From assembly GCA_019414565.1 (NCBI GenBank), contig DXLU01000023.1:1-58705 (forward strand): a stretch of 58,705 nucleotides of DNA, given 5' to 3'. The position numbers and the translations under genes were made by a program. The stretch comes from Collinsella sp. (GTDB lineage Bacteria; Actinomycetota; Coriobacteriia; Coriobacteriales; Coriobacteriaceae). The notes beneath the pieces are model-generated. The model ran no database searches and was not told where the DNA came from. It worked only from the letters and a program-made list of their open reading frames with translations. This document shows, piece after piece, positions 31,292-39,709 of the stretch (position 1 is its first letter; every line of letters begins with the position of its first letter).

Positions 31292-34069
31292 CTATTTACG
31301 ACCGAACTTGATTTTGATTGCACGCTTTAAAGCATACTTGCCAAGGCTCGGGAGCTTTTGCTCGTATTTGACCATCGTGGAGCACTCGGGGCGATCGCGA
31401 TCCAGATGGATGGCATCGAACGCGCACTTGGTGGTGCACAGGCCGCAGCCGATGCACTTGTTGGGGTCGACGATCGAGGCACCGCAGCCCAAGCAGCGAG
31501 CGGTCTCGGCGCGCACCTGCTCCTCGGTAAAGGTCTCGACGTACTCGCTAAAGGGCGCAGCCTTCTCGCGCTCGCGGTCGACACGTGCCACCTCGCGGCT
31601 TGCGTTGTCATAGCTCTCAATCACAACATCGTCGCGGTCAAGCGCGGTGTAGCGGCGCTGGTTGCGGCCGATGGTGAGCGTGGAGCCCGGCTGCGCAAAG
31701 CGATGGATGGACACGGCGGCCTCGTGACCGGCGGCGATGGCGTCGATAGCAAAGCTGGGACCGGTGTAGACGTCGCCGCCCACAAAGATGTCGGGCTCGG
31801 CGGTCTGGTACGTCTGCGGATCGGCAAGGGCACCCTGGCTGCGGCCGAGCTCCACCTTGGAGCCAGCCAGCAGGTCGCCCCACACAATGGACTGGCCAAT
31901 CGACATGACGACACGGTCGGCATCGACACGGCGCAAGTCGTTCTCGTCATACTCGGGCGCAAAACGGTCCTCGTCGTCAAAGACACGCGTGCAGCGCTTA
32001 AAGGTGATACCGCACACACGACCGGCCTCGTCCAGGTGAATCTCCTTGGGGCCCCAGCCGCAGCTAATGTGCGCGCCGTCCTCAATGGCCTCGCGACGCT
32101 CTTCCTCGCTGGCAGGCATCTTGACCTCGCTCTCCAGGCAGAACATCTCAACGTGCTCGGAACCCAGACGGCAGGCGTTGCGCGCGACATCGATGGCCAC
32201 GTTGCCGCCGCCCACCACGATGGTGCGCCCGGGCAGCGCGTCGATCTTGCCGCTGTTGACCTCGCGCAAAAAGTCGACGGCCACGGTCACGTCCTCGGCA
32301 TCCTCGCCCGGAATACCGGCAAGGCGGCCACCCTGGCAGCCAATGGCCACGTAAAAGGCTTTAAAGCCCTGCGCGCGAAGCTCGTCGAGCGTCACATCGC
32401 GACCGACCTCCACGCCATAGCGGAACTCGGCGCCCATCAGGCGAATGACCTCGACCTCGGCCTCGATAACGTCCTTCTGCAGCTTAAAGCTGGGAATACC
32501 GTAAGTGAGCATGCCGCCCGGGCGCTCGTTTTTCTCGAACACGACGGGCTTGTAGCCCTTCTCGGCCAGATAGAAAGCGCAGGACAGACCGGCCGGGCCG
32601 GCACCGATGATGGCGATCTTCTGATCGAAGCCGCCGGCACGCGTCGGGGTCACCACGGGCGGGACATAGCGGGTCGCGGCATCAAGATTGCGCTGGGCGA
32701 TGAACTTCTTGACCTCGTCGATAGCCACGGCGGCATCCACGCGACCACGGGTGCAGGCATCCTCGCAGCGGCGGTTGCACACGCGGCCGCAGATAGCGGG
32801 CAGCGGGTTCTCGCGCTTGATGAGCGCCAGCGCCTCGTCATAGCGGCCCTGCGCCGCGAGCTTTAAGTAGCCCTGAACGGCAACGTGCGCGGGGCAGGCC
32901 GTCTTGCAGGGAGCGGTGCCGGACTCATGCGCCTCGATACGGTTGTCGTTGCGGTAGTTGGGCGACCACTTGGTGTGGTCCCACTTGGTGGCATCGGGCA
33001 GCTCCTGGCGCGGATACTCGGGCACGCGGCCGCCAGCCTTTTTGCTACAGAGCTTCTGGCCCAGTTTGGCGGCGCCGGCCGGACACACCTCAACGCAGCG
33101 ACCGCAGGCCACGCACTTGTCTTTCTCGACCTTGGCGACATAGGCAGAGCGCGACAGGTTGGGCGTGTTGAACAGCTGCGAGGTGCGCAGGGCGTAGCAC
33201 ACGTTGACGTTGCAGTTACAGATGGCGAAGATCTTGTTCTCGCCGTCGATGTTGGTGATCTGGTGCACAAAGCCGTTGTCCTCGGCCTGGCGCAGGATGT
33301 CGTAAACCTCGTCGCGGGTCACGTAATGGCCACGGTCGGTCTCGACCACGTAGTCGGCCATATCGCCCACAGCGATGCACCAGTCGCGTGGATCGTCGGC
33401 GCAGCCCTCGCCCATCACGCGACGGCTCGCACGGCAGCTGCAGGTGCTGGCGGCATATTTACCCTCGTATTTGTCGAGCCAATGCTCGATATGCTCGATC
33501 GGCACCGAGGTGCTCGCGGCATCGATGGCCTTCTCGACCGGAATGACATGCATGCCGATGCCGGCACCGCCAGGCGGCACCATCGGCGTGGCCTTGGACA
33601 GCGGTCCCTTGGACGCCTGCTCAAAGAACTTGGCATAGACCGGGTGCTCCTCGAGCTGGCCCATGCGCATGTTGAGGAACTCGGCAGAACCCGGCACCAG
33701 CATGGGCAGCACCCACTGCTTGGCGCGCTCGGGGTTTTCCCAGTTGTACTCGAGCAGACCCGTGTAGCTCATGTCATCGAGCATTTTTTCGATCTGGGCC
33801 TCGGGCATGCCGGTGAGCTTGACCATCTCGGGCAGCGTATAGGGACGGCGCATCTTCATCTTGCAGAGCACTTCGGCCTGCTCGTCGGTTGCGGCCTCGG
33901 CAAACGACCAGTACTCGTAGCCCAGCAGCTCGTCGCGGTGCAACAGGCGGTTGGTGCAGTGCTCACACAGTTTGACGATGGCCTCGCGCGGATGCTCCGG
34001 TATCGGCGGCACGAACTCCGCGTCGATATCGGGCTCGGTATAGCTAATCCCCGGTCCGTTGAGAATCAT
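31292..34069 (-). CDS. Fe-S/FAD oxidoreductase, glutamate-synthase-beta-like
   Basis: 925 residues from the ATG with GAAGGG upstream (MILNGPGISYTEP). Domains in order: an N-terminal ~300-residue region with CSCRASRR and CNCNVNVC cysteine motifs, perhaps one more cluster; a ferredoxin motif CVACGRCVEVC near 320; a dicluster-adjacent linker with CGRVCNRRCEDAC; an FAD-binding site IIGAGPAGLSC near 483; an NAD(P) site VVGGGNVAIDVARNAC near 621; and a C-terminal ferredoxin CIGCGLCTTKC near 868. This is the architecture of NADPH-dependent glutamate-synthase small-subunit-like electron-transfer enzymes. It is divergent from the TetR gene with two palindromes between them, so it is likely TetR-controlled. 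Electron donor and acceptor are unknown. Confidence 0.88.
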   Translation of the reverse strand: MILNGPGISYTEPDIDAEFVPPIPEHPREAIVKLCEHCTNRLLHRDELLGYEYWSFAEAATDEQAEVLCKMKMRRPYTLPEMVKLTGMPEAQIEKMLDDMSYTGLLEYNWENPERAKQWVLPMLVPGSAEFLNMRMGQLEEHPVYAKFFEQASKGPLSKATPMVPPGGAGIGMHVIPVEKAIDAASTSVPIEHIEHWLDKYEGKYAASTCSCRASRRVMGEGCADDPRDWCIAVGDMADYVVETDRGHYVTRDEVYDILRQAEDNGFVHQITNIDGENKIFAICNCNVNVCYALRTSQLFNTPNLSRSAYVAKVEKDKCVACGRCVEVCPAGAAKLGQKLCSKKAGGRVPEYPRQELPDATKWDHTKWSPNYRNDNRIEAHESGTAPCKTACPAHVAVQGYLKLAAQGRYDEALALIKRENPLPAICGRVCNRRCEDACTRGRVDAAVAIDEVKKFIAQRNLDAATRYVPPVVTPTRAGGFDQKIAIIGAGPAGLSCAFYLAEKGYKPVVFEKNERPGGMLTYGIPSFKLQKDVIEAEVEVIRLMGAEFRYGVEVGRDVTLDELRAQGFKAFYVAIGCQGGRLAGIPGEDAEDVTVAVDFLREVNSGKIDALPGRTIVVGGGNVAIDVARNACRLGSEHVEMFCLESEVKMPASEEERREAIEDGAHISCGWGPKEIHLDEAGRVCGITFKRCTRVFDDEDRFAPEYDENDLRRVDADRVVMSIGQSIVWGDLLAGSKVELGRSQGALADPQTYQTAEPDIFVGGDVYTGPSFAIDAIAAGHEAAVSIHRFAQPGSTLTIGRNQRRYTALDRDDVVIESYDNASREVARVDREREKAAPFSEYVETFTEEQVRAETARCLGCGASIVDPNKCIGCGLCTTKCAFDAIHLDRDRPECSTMVKYEQKLPSLGKYALKRAIKIKFGRK

Positions 34070-34162
34070 GGTTATCCCTTCTCTTGCCGCAGCCCGGCGA
34101 GACCGCAGCGCCCCTCTTTTTTTGCAGGCCGAGCATGCCCCCATGCCGTTCACCCGCCATTG

Positions 34163-34177
34163 TTGACATTGTGTCAA
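34163..34177. promoter_or_regulatory. TetR operator candidate 1
   Basis: TTGACATTGTGTCAA is a perfect 6-bp dyad around TTG. It lies in the 189-base divergent gap between the flavoenzyme and TetR genes. Confidence 0.65.
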
Positions 34178-34185
34178 AAATAGTA

Positions 34186-34200
34186 TTGACGAACCGTCAA
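34186..34200. promoter_or_regulatory. TetR operator candidate 2
   Basis: TTGACGAACCGTCAA, same half-site length and spacing as the first, starts 23 bp from it. Two identical-format palindromes in a tetR divergent gap are the usual arrangement for autoregulation plus control of the neighbour. Confidence 0.65.
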
Positions 34201-34258
34201 CAATATTCAAGACTGTTAGGCGAACGGTCAGGCAAAAGAGGATGAAAGGCGGCAAAAC

Positions 34259-34921
34259 ATGGGCAACAACACAGCGGATATCTCTGTGGTCGATGCCGTC
34301 CCCGCATCCGATAGCGCGGCAAAGCGCCTGACGGGCGACGAACGCCGTCGCGAGATTCTCGATGCCGTGCGCACCGTAAGCTCCGAGCTGGGCGTGTCCC
34401 ACCTATCGGTATCGGCCGTGACCAAGCGAGCCGGCTGCACGCGCTCGCTGTTCTACCACTACTTCGCCGACATGGACGCCGCCGTCACCGCTGTTATGGA
34501 CGAGGCGATCGACGGTTTTATCTCCGAGCTCGAGCAGTGGAATGCCGGCCGCACCGTCGGTGATATCGAGGGCGCGCTCGACACCGTCGCCCCACTCTTT
34601 AAGCGTCTGGTCGCCAGCGGCCACGAGCTGCCGAGTACGCTCACCTCGAGCAGCGGCGCGCTCTACGGCGGCTTTTTGCACAACGTGGTCCAGCGCGTGG
34701 CGCAGTATATCTGCGATACCACCGTGGTGGATTTTGTCGCCCATCATGAGCTACGCATCGACCATGTCTACGAGACGTTCTACACCCTCATCATGGGTCT
34801 TTTGATGTATATCCGCACGCACCCCGATGTGCCCGACGAGACGGTCAAGGAAATCATCGCCTCGACACTCCACATCGAGGGCTATACCGCCAAGTATCCG
34901 GAGCGCAAGCCCCAGAACTGA
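34259..34921 (+). CDS. TetR-family regulator
   Basis: 220 residues. The N-terminal DNA-binding domain (about 25-80) has RRREILDAVRTVSSELGV and VTKRAGCTRSLFYHYFADMD, the TetR helix-turn-helix with its FYHYF signature. The C-terminal ~140 residues would bind a ligand and dimerise; no specific subfamily was recognised. It is divergent from the Fe-S flavoenzyme and 63 bases upstream of the DUF5692 membrane protein, so it may control both. Confidence 0.93.
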   Translation: MGNNTADISVVDAVPASDSAAKRLTGDERRREILDAVRTVSSELGVSHLSVSAVTKRAGCTRSLFYHYFADMDAAVTAVMDEAIDGFISELEQWNAGRTVGDIEGALDTVAPLFKRLVASGHELPSTLTSSSGALYGGFLHNVVQRVAQYICDTTVVDFVAHHELRIDHVYETFYTLIMGLLMYIRTHPDVPDETVKEIIASTLHIEGYTAKYPERKPQN

Positions 34922-34984
34922 CGACATTTGGCCAAACTGCCCGCGATCAGAAGAGGGGCCGCGGGCGTGTGAAAGGAGAGCAGC

Positions 34985-35992
34985 ATGCTGTTCGATGTTT
35001 GGGGTAGCGATACCCTTATCCACTGGGCCGGCTGGGCCATGGTCTTTATTGGCCTGATCGTGCTCAACGAGGTCGGCCGCCGCACCAAGCTGGGCGCGGC
35101 AATCATCTTTGGCGTGGCTCCGCTGGCCATGACCATCTACTGCGTCGCCATCGCCATTGGCGTCTCACAGGGTGCCGAGTGGGCGCTCACCAACCCCACC
35201 CATGTGTACCAGAACAGCTGGTTCCACTACGCCAAGGTCTACGCGGCGTTGGCCGGTTGCTGGGGCTTCATCGCCATTAAGTATCAGTGGGGCAAGATCG
35301 GCAAGGCACACTGGTTCCGCGCGTGGCCGTTTGTGATCGTCGCCATCAACATCATGATCGCCGTCGTGTCCGACTTTGAGAGCGCCTATCACTTCTTTGT
35401 CCTGGGCCAGTCCACTTGGGTCACCTCCGAAGGTGCTACGCAGCTGGCCGGCTGGAACAACGTGTTCAACGGCATCGCCGGTATCATCAACATCTTCTGC
35501 ATGACCGGTTGGTGGAGCGTCTACGCCTCCGAGGACAAGACCGACATGCTGTGGCCCGATATGACCTGGGTCTACATCATCGCCTACGATATCTGGAACT
35601 TCTGCTACACCTACAACTGCCTGCCCACCCACTCCTGGTTCTGCGGCTTTGCGCTGCTGCTGGCGCCCACCGTCGCCGCCTTTATCTGGAACAAGGGCGG
35701 CTGGATTCAGAACCGCGCCTTTACGCTGGCCATTTGGTGCATGTTTGCCCAGGTGTTCCCGTTCTTCCAGGAGGAGTCCATCTTTGTGACCCACTCCACG
35801 CTCGACCCCGGCGCCGCTACCGCGGTCTCAATCGCCGCACTGGTCGCCAACGTCGCCGCAATCATCTACGTCGCCTACCGTGCCAAGAAGCTCGGCCGCA
35901 ACCCCTACAAGCAGGATGTCTTTGAGGGCACCAGCGATTGGGAGAAGGCCACAGCTCGCCGCGCCAAGGTGGATTACGCACACGCCGAGTAA
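34985..35992 (+). CDS. DUF5692 multi-span membrane protein
   Basis: 335 residues with about nine hydrophobic spans, starting MLFDVWGSDTLIHWAGWAM; GAAAGGAG lies just upstream. Trp- and Tyr-rich membrane segments such as PDMTWVYIIAYDIWNFCYTY fit the family I recall as DUF5692, common in gut anaerobes. The function of that family is not known to me. It is probably co-transcribed with the TetR gene and ends at a strong terminator. Confidence 0.8.
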   Translation: MLFDVWGSDTLIHWAGWAMVFIGLIVLNEVGRRTKLGAAIIFGVAPLAMTIYCVAIAIGVSQGAEWALTNPTHVYQNSWFHYAKVYAALAGCWGFIAIKYQWGKIGKAHWFRAWPFVIVAINIMIAVVSDFESAYHFFVLGQSTWVTSEGATQLAGWNNVFNGIAGIINIFCMTGWWSVYASEDKTDMLWPDMTWVYIIAYDIWNFCYTYNCLPTHSWFCGFALLLAPTVAAFIWNKGGWIQNRAFTLAIWCMFAQVFPFFQEESIFVTHSTLDPGAATAVSIAALVANVAAIIYVAYRAKKLGRNPYKQDVFEGTSDWEKATARRAKVDYAHAE

Positions 35993-36059
35993 CGTGTTTA
36001 TTCCGCCCACATTTGGATGTAGGCAAACTTAGCCGACGCCGCAATCGCGCGTCATGCGC

Positions 36060-36098
36060 AGCCCCGGAAAGCGATTCGCCCGCTTTCCGGGGCTTTTT
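36060..36098 (+). terminator. Terminator of the TetR-DUF5692 unit
   Basis: AGCCCCGGAAAGCG (36060-36073) pairs exactly with CGCTTTCCGGGGCT (36081-36094), followed by TTTTT. Confidence 0.95.
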
Positions 36099-36229
36099 GT
36101 TGTTGCGCGCATTCACGCACATATGCAAAACCTCTCTCACAGATAAAATCAGATTTCCAACCGACTGACAGCCCTATGTGACCCCAATTTTGGGTACATT
36201 GTTGTCCCGATATTGAGCTTGGGGGATAT

Positions 36230-37732
36230 ATGAAAGATGAAACGATGGGCCAAGAGGATGCGGTCCAAGATGCAGAAGCGTGTGCCGAGGCCCTGGAGAG
36301 CCTGGACCAGATCGCGCTGGCCGAGATTACATTTGACAATTCGATCGTTGATGTGCAGGATGAGCCGGAAATCGAGTCGCAGCCCGATGATCAGGATGCA
36401 AAAGACGATGGCGTCGTGCCCACCGAAGACGAGGCGGGGCACGAGGAATCCGAATGTGAGGCCGACGACCAGACCGAATCCGACACGAGCGAGGAAACCA
36501 TCTTGCTCGACAACTTGCCGGCCGAAGATTCGCTGACCCGCGAGCTCCCTGGCTTAGGCTCTGCGCCGGCCGTGGACGAGACCATCGCCATGGGCGATAT
36601 TCCCCTGCCGTCCGTTCCCTCGGCACATGAGGCCGAGGCCCGTCACCGGAAGATGTCGCCCAAGCGACGCAACCTGATGGTTGCCGGCGTTGTGGCCGTC
36701 GCGCTCGTCGCCGGCGGCGCAGGCTATGCGGCTTGGAACGGATACCAGCAAGAGCAGGCCGCCGTGGTTGCCGCAAACGCCCATACCATGATGTCGGTGC
36801 AAATCGGCATACATGCCGCGGGCCTCGACTGCTCAACTGGCTCCAAGATTCCCGTACAGGTGAGCGGGCAGGATTCCGACGGTTCTTCCGTGAGCGAAAC
36901 ACTCTACGTTGATGAGCACGGTCGTGGCATTAAGCTGCTGCCCGGCGATTACACGTTCTCCATCGCCGCCTCCCCCATCGCGGCCGACGGCACCATCTAC
37001 ACCGTCCCGACCACCAAGGCGCAGGTCACCATTAAGAGCGATGGGCAGGATTTGAGTGCCCAGGCCACCTTTAAGCTCAAGGTACCTTCGGCCGACACGG
37101 TGACTGACGACCAGATCGATGCCGCGGCCAAGTACGCCGAGGAGGGCGGTTGTAGCTCTGCCGCCGCGGCAAAGATACTCCAGCAGGCGGCAATTACACG
37201 CCGCGATGCCGCCGCCAACGCCGTAAGCGCGAGCGAGGCACAGTCCGCCCGCGATGCCGACGCTCGGCATAAGGCGACGGACCTGTATCAACTCGATATT
37301 CCGGTTGAGTGGTATGGCAAGGTCGCAACCTGGCAAAACGGCAGCACGCTGTGCATTTATCTGGACGGCGACAGCAATACGCCGATCGTGACGCTTGTTG
37401 CGGTGCGCGACGGCGAGAGCTTTACCCCCGATGAGGGCGATACGGTTTTGGGTACGGCAAACCTTGGTAACGGCTACGCGGTCTACGCCAGCGGCCCCGT
37501 CTATCCGTATGTGGTGCCCCAGACCATCAACGGGCGCACGCAGAACCCCGTGTCGACCTATCCCATGGACACAGCCATTGAGCTTGTCGAGCTTACGACC
37601 GGCAACCGCTACACCTACAGCCAGATCAAGAGCGTGCTGGTCGGCAAAGACGGCAAGGCCGACGCTGCCACCAAGCTCGAATGCGACTACATCGCCCAGA
37701 TTCTGCTGCCGAGCATCAAGGCCCAGGACTAG
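36230..37732 (+). CDS. Single-span anchored protein with acidic cytosolic domain
   Basis: 500 residues, preceded by GGGGG. Residues 1-145 are strongly acidic and probably cytosolic and disordered. A basic KRRN motif leads into one transmembrane span at about 148-170 (LMVAGVVAVALVAGGAGYAAW). The outer ~330 residues include a beta-rich part (about 185-290), an Ala-rich helix with DARHKATDLYQLDIP, and a C-terminal domain. I do not recognise a family. The topology (acidic inside, domain outside) resembles the substrates or partners of Ser/Thr kinases in this window, but that is only suggestive. Confidence 0.7.
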   Translation: MKDETMGQEDAVQDAEACAEALESLDQIALAEITFDNSIVDVQDEPEIESQPDDQDAKDDGVVPTEDEAGHEESECEADDQTESDTSEETILLDNLPAEDSLTRELPGLGSAPAVDETIAMGDIPLPSVPSAHEAEARHRKMSPKRRNLMVAGVVAVALVAGGAGYAAWNGYQQEQAAVVAANAHTMMSVQIGIHAAGLDCSTGSKIPVQVSGQDSDGSSVSETLYVDEHGRGIKLLPGDYTFSIAASPIAADGTIYTVPTTKAQVTIKSDGQDLSAQATFKLKVPSADTVTDDQIDAAAKYAEEGGCSSAAAAKILQQAAITRRDAAANAVSASEAQSARDADARHKATDLYQLDIPVEWYGKVATWQNGSTLCIYLDGDSNTPIVTLVAVRDGESFTPDEGDTVLGTANLGNGYAVYASGPVYPYVVPQTINGRTQNPVSTYPMDTAIELVELTTGNRYTYSQIKSVLVGKDGKADAATKLECDYIAQILLPSIKAQD

Positions 37733-37768
37733 CCGGGCGCATCATGGTACTCCCCAACCGTGATGAAG

Positions 37769-37790
37769 GGGCCAGGAGGTCCTGGCCCCA
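37769..37790. terminator. GC hairpin between convergent genes
   Basis: GGGGCCAGGA and TCCTGGCCCC face each other with almost no loop in the 73-base gap between the 36230 gene and the ATPase gene. It lacks a T-run and is a weak terminator candidate. Confidence 0.4.
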
Positions 37791-37805
37791 CAGATCCGTA
37801 GATGA

Positions 37806-39158
37806 TTAGGCAAGGAGCCACTTCCATGCGGGCACAGCGTGTACCACACCGTGTTCACATGGAATATCGGCCTGTTCATCCATAGTAACGATTACCGACT
37901 CGCCAAGATCAAACTGGGCCATCGAGGCATCGAGGGCTGCAATTTCGCGTTCGCGCGTTTTCTCGCTTGCCATATCCACACTCACCTGAGTCAGGCTATA
38001 AGCCTGCATGAGAAGTGCATCCCCAGCCACAAAGTCCACCTCATGGCTTTTATTCTTATCTTTAATCAGCAGGCGGCAAACCGAACCGGGCCGCACGGCG
38101 GGGGTCCTTCTTCTGAGCGCATTGAACACCGCGGTCTCGAGCCTCTGACCATGATCCAATGCCGATGCGGGGGAGAACGCTCCGAACATCGCAGGATCGA
38201 CGGCGTAGACCTTAGACGCAGACCGCGTATTATTTGCAAGCGAACGCGTGAACTCCGGCACCGAAAACAGCAGGTAGGCGTCCTCGTAATACTCAAGTAA
38301 GTCGCTGAGCGTATTTCGACTGACGGATATCTGTCTGCTCTTGAACTCGTTGTACACTTTGTTCACTGACAGCTCTCGTCCCGAAGATGCCATGCACCGC
38401 GCCAGAAACAGCGAGGCCAAACGGGGGTTCTTGACGTCGTAACGTTCAACGACGTCCATGGCGACCGTTCGCGACGCATATTCCTGTAGCAGCTGAATCG
38501 CGTCTGCGGGCGTCTGCTCAAGTGTCGCGATGAATCCCCCTCGCTCGAGATATCCGACCAGATGGTGTCGGAGCAACGCTGCATCGCTCGAGGAGAAGGG
38601 TGCGTTCGACTCAGGAACGCTCCCCGTCTTATATCGGACGTATTCCGAAAAACTCAACGGAAAAAGCTCTCGCACAAGAGAACGGCCCCTGAACTCGCTC
38701 TTAAGTTCTGAGGACAGCATCTTAGAAGAAGATCCCGTCACGTAAACGGTCGCCTTCTCCGTATCGACCACGCGTCGCAGAAACGCACCCCATTCGGGTA
38801 TTTCCTGGATCTCGTCAAAGAAAAGGTAGGCGCCCTCGCCTCGAGCAGCAGGATATAGTGCATAGAATGTATCGAGCACGTCCGCTAGTAGCGATGGCTC
38901 ATACGGACGCAAGCGCTCATCCTCAAAATTGAAATATAGCATCCGGTCAAGCTCGACGCCTTGGCCCTGAAGCCGCCGTATCTCCTGATACAGGCGATAC
39001 GTCTTTCCACAACGACGGGCGCCCACAATCACATATACGATGTTGTCGCGCTTTGGCTCCTGCGGGTTGCCCAGATCAAGGTCGCGCTCAAAGACCTGCG
39101 GAATCCCCTGTTGCTCAAAGTCCTTTATTTTTTGAGCCACCAAGTCGTTGAATGCCAT
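37806..39158 (-). CDS. AAA ATPase with DUF4143 domain
   Basis: 450 residues. N-terminal ATPase: Walker A VGARRCGKTY near 45-52, Walker B AYLFFDEIQEIPEW near 110, sensor VYVTGSSSKML, then LFPLSFSEYVRYK. The C-terminal DUF4143 half ends with EVDFVAGDALLMQAYSLTQVS, which resembles a restriction-endonuclease-like core. This is the widespread ATPase/DUF4143 family, often in variable regions and of uncertain role (defence or toxin-antitoxin-like functions have been suggested). GGAGAA precedes the ATG. A 24-bp inverted repeat lies immediately upstream. Confidence 0.9.
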   Translation of the reverse strand: MAFNDLVAQKIKDFEQQGIPQVFERDLDLGNPQEPKRDNIVYVIVGARRCGKTYRLYQEIRRLQGQGVELDRMLYFNFEDERLRPYEPSLLADVLDTFYALYPAARGEGAYLFFDEIQEIPEWGAFLRRVVDTEKATVYVTGSSSKMLSSELKSEFRGRSLVRELFPLSFSEYVRYKTGSVPESNAPFSSSDAALLRHHLVGYLERGGFIATLEQTPADAIQLLQEYASRTVAMDVVERYDVKNPRLASLFLARCMASSGRELSVNKVYNEFKSRQISVSRNTLSDLLEYYEDAYLLFSVPEFTRSLANNTRSASKVYAVDPAMFGAFSPASALDHGQRLETAVFNALRRRTPAVRPGSVCRLLIKDKNKSHEVDFVAGDALLMQAYSLTQVSVDMASEKTREREIAALDASMAQFDLGESVIVTMDEQADIPCEHGVVHAVPAWKWLLA

Positions 39159-39167
39159 AATTCTCCA

Positions 39168-39225
39168 ATCTTGCTCTCCTGCTAATCAAGATTATAACGA
39201 TTCTTGATTAGCAGTAGAGCAAGAT
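39168..39225. promoter_or_regulatory. 24-bp-arm dyad upstream of the DUF4143 ATPase
   Basis: Arms at 39168-39191 and 39202-39225 match with one mismatch; the inner part is CTAATCAAGA/TCTTGATTAG. A further ATCTTGATTAA occurs at 39233-39243. It ends 10 bases before the start codon, so it overlaps the leader and perhaps the promoter. Confidence 0.7.
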
Positions 39226-39368
39226 TATGCGTATCTTGATTAATTGATAAGCAAGTTTTCTATTAGTGGCCCCTCCCGGAGGATATCGAGCGGCCGAGGG
39301 GGGGGCAGGCATGAACGCCTCTAGCCGAAAACAAAGTAGCTAAAAAAGCCCCGTCCCAAATGAGCTAC

Positions 39369-39575
39369 TTAACGCCAGGGGTCGGCTTCGAACATTGGCT
39401 CGCGCTCGGGGCGGCGATCGCTGTAGGGATCGTAGCCGTCGTCGTCCTCGTTCTCGGCACGGATGTAGGGGTCGCGCGGCTTAGGCGCAGGCTTGGGTGC
39501 AGGCTTGGGTGCAGGCTTGGGTGCGGCCGGCGCGGCGTTGGCGACCGGCGCATTCGTCTTGTTCTTGTCTATCAT
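39369..39575 (-). CDS. Small Pro/Lys-repeat protein
   Basis: 68 residues starting MIDKNKTNAPV, with AAGGAG 8 bases upstream; an ATG two codons earlier is closer to the RBS. The centre is APKPAPKPAPKPAPKP and the C terminus is acidic and aromatic (EDDDGYDPYSDRRPE). No family recognised. The hydrophilic repeat suggests a disordered linker-like protein. A hairpin (AAGTAGCT ... AGCTACTT, about 39337-39370) overlaps its stop codon. Confidence 0.55.
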   Translation of the reverse strand: MIDKNKTNAPVANAAPAAPKPAPKPAPKPAPKPRDPYIRAENEDDDGYDPYSDRRPEREPMFEADPWR

Positions 39576-39625
39576 CTGCATATCTCCTTGCCATGCAATC
39601 GTGTTCAACATTATCGATTGTCGCA

Positions 39626-39664
39626 CGAAAAAGGGCGGCGGACCCAATTGGATCCGCCGCCCTT
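39626..39664 (-). terminator. Terminator of clpB
   Basis: On the minus strand AAGGGCGGCGGA (39664-39653) pairs with TCCGCCGCCCTT (39642-39631), followed by TTTCG with a T-run. Confidence 0.92.
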
Positions 39665-39709
39665 GTCGTTTAGAGACGGCTGGCAGATTTTAAGGCATGT
39701 CCCACAAAT

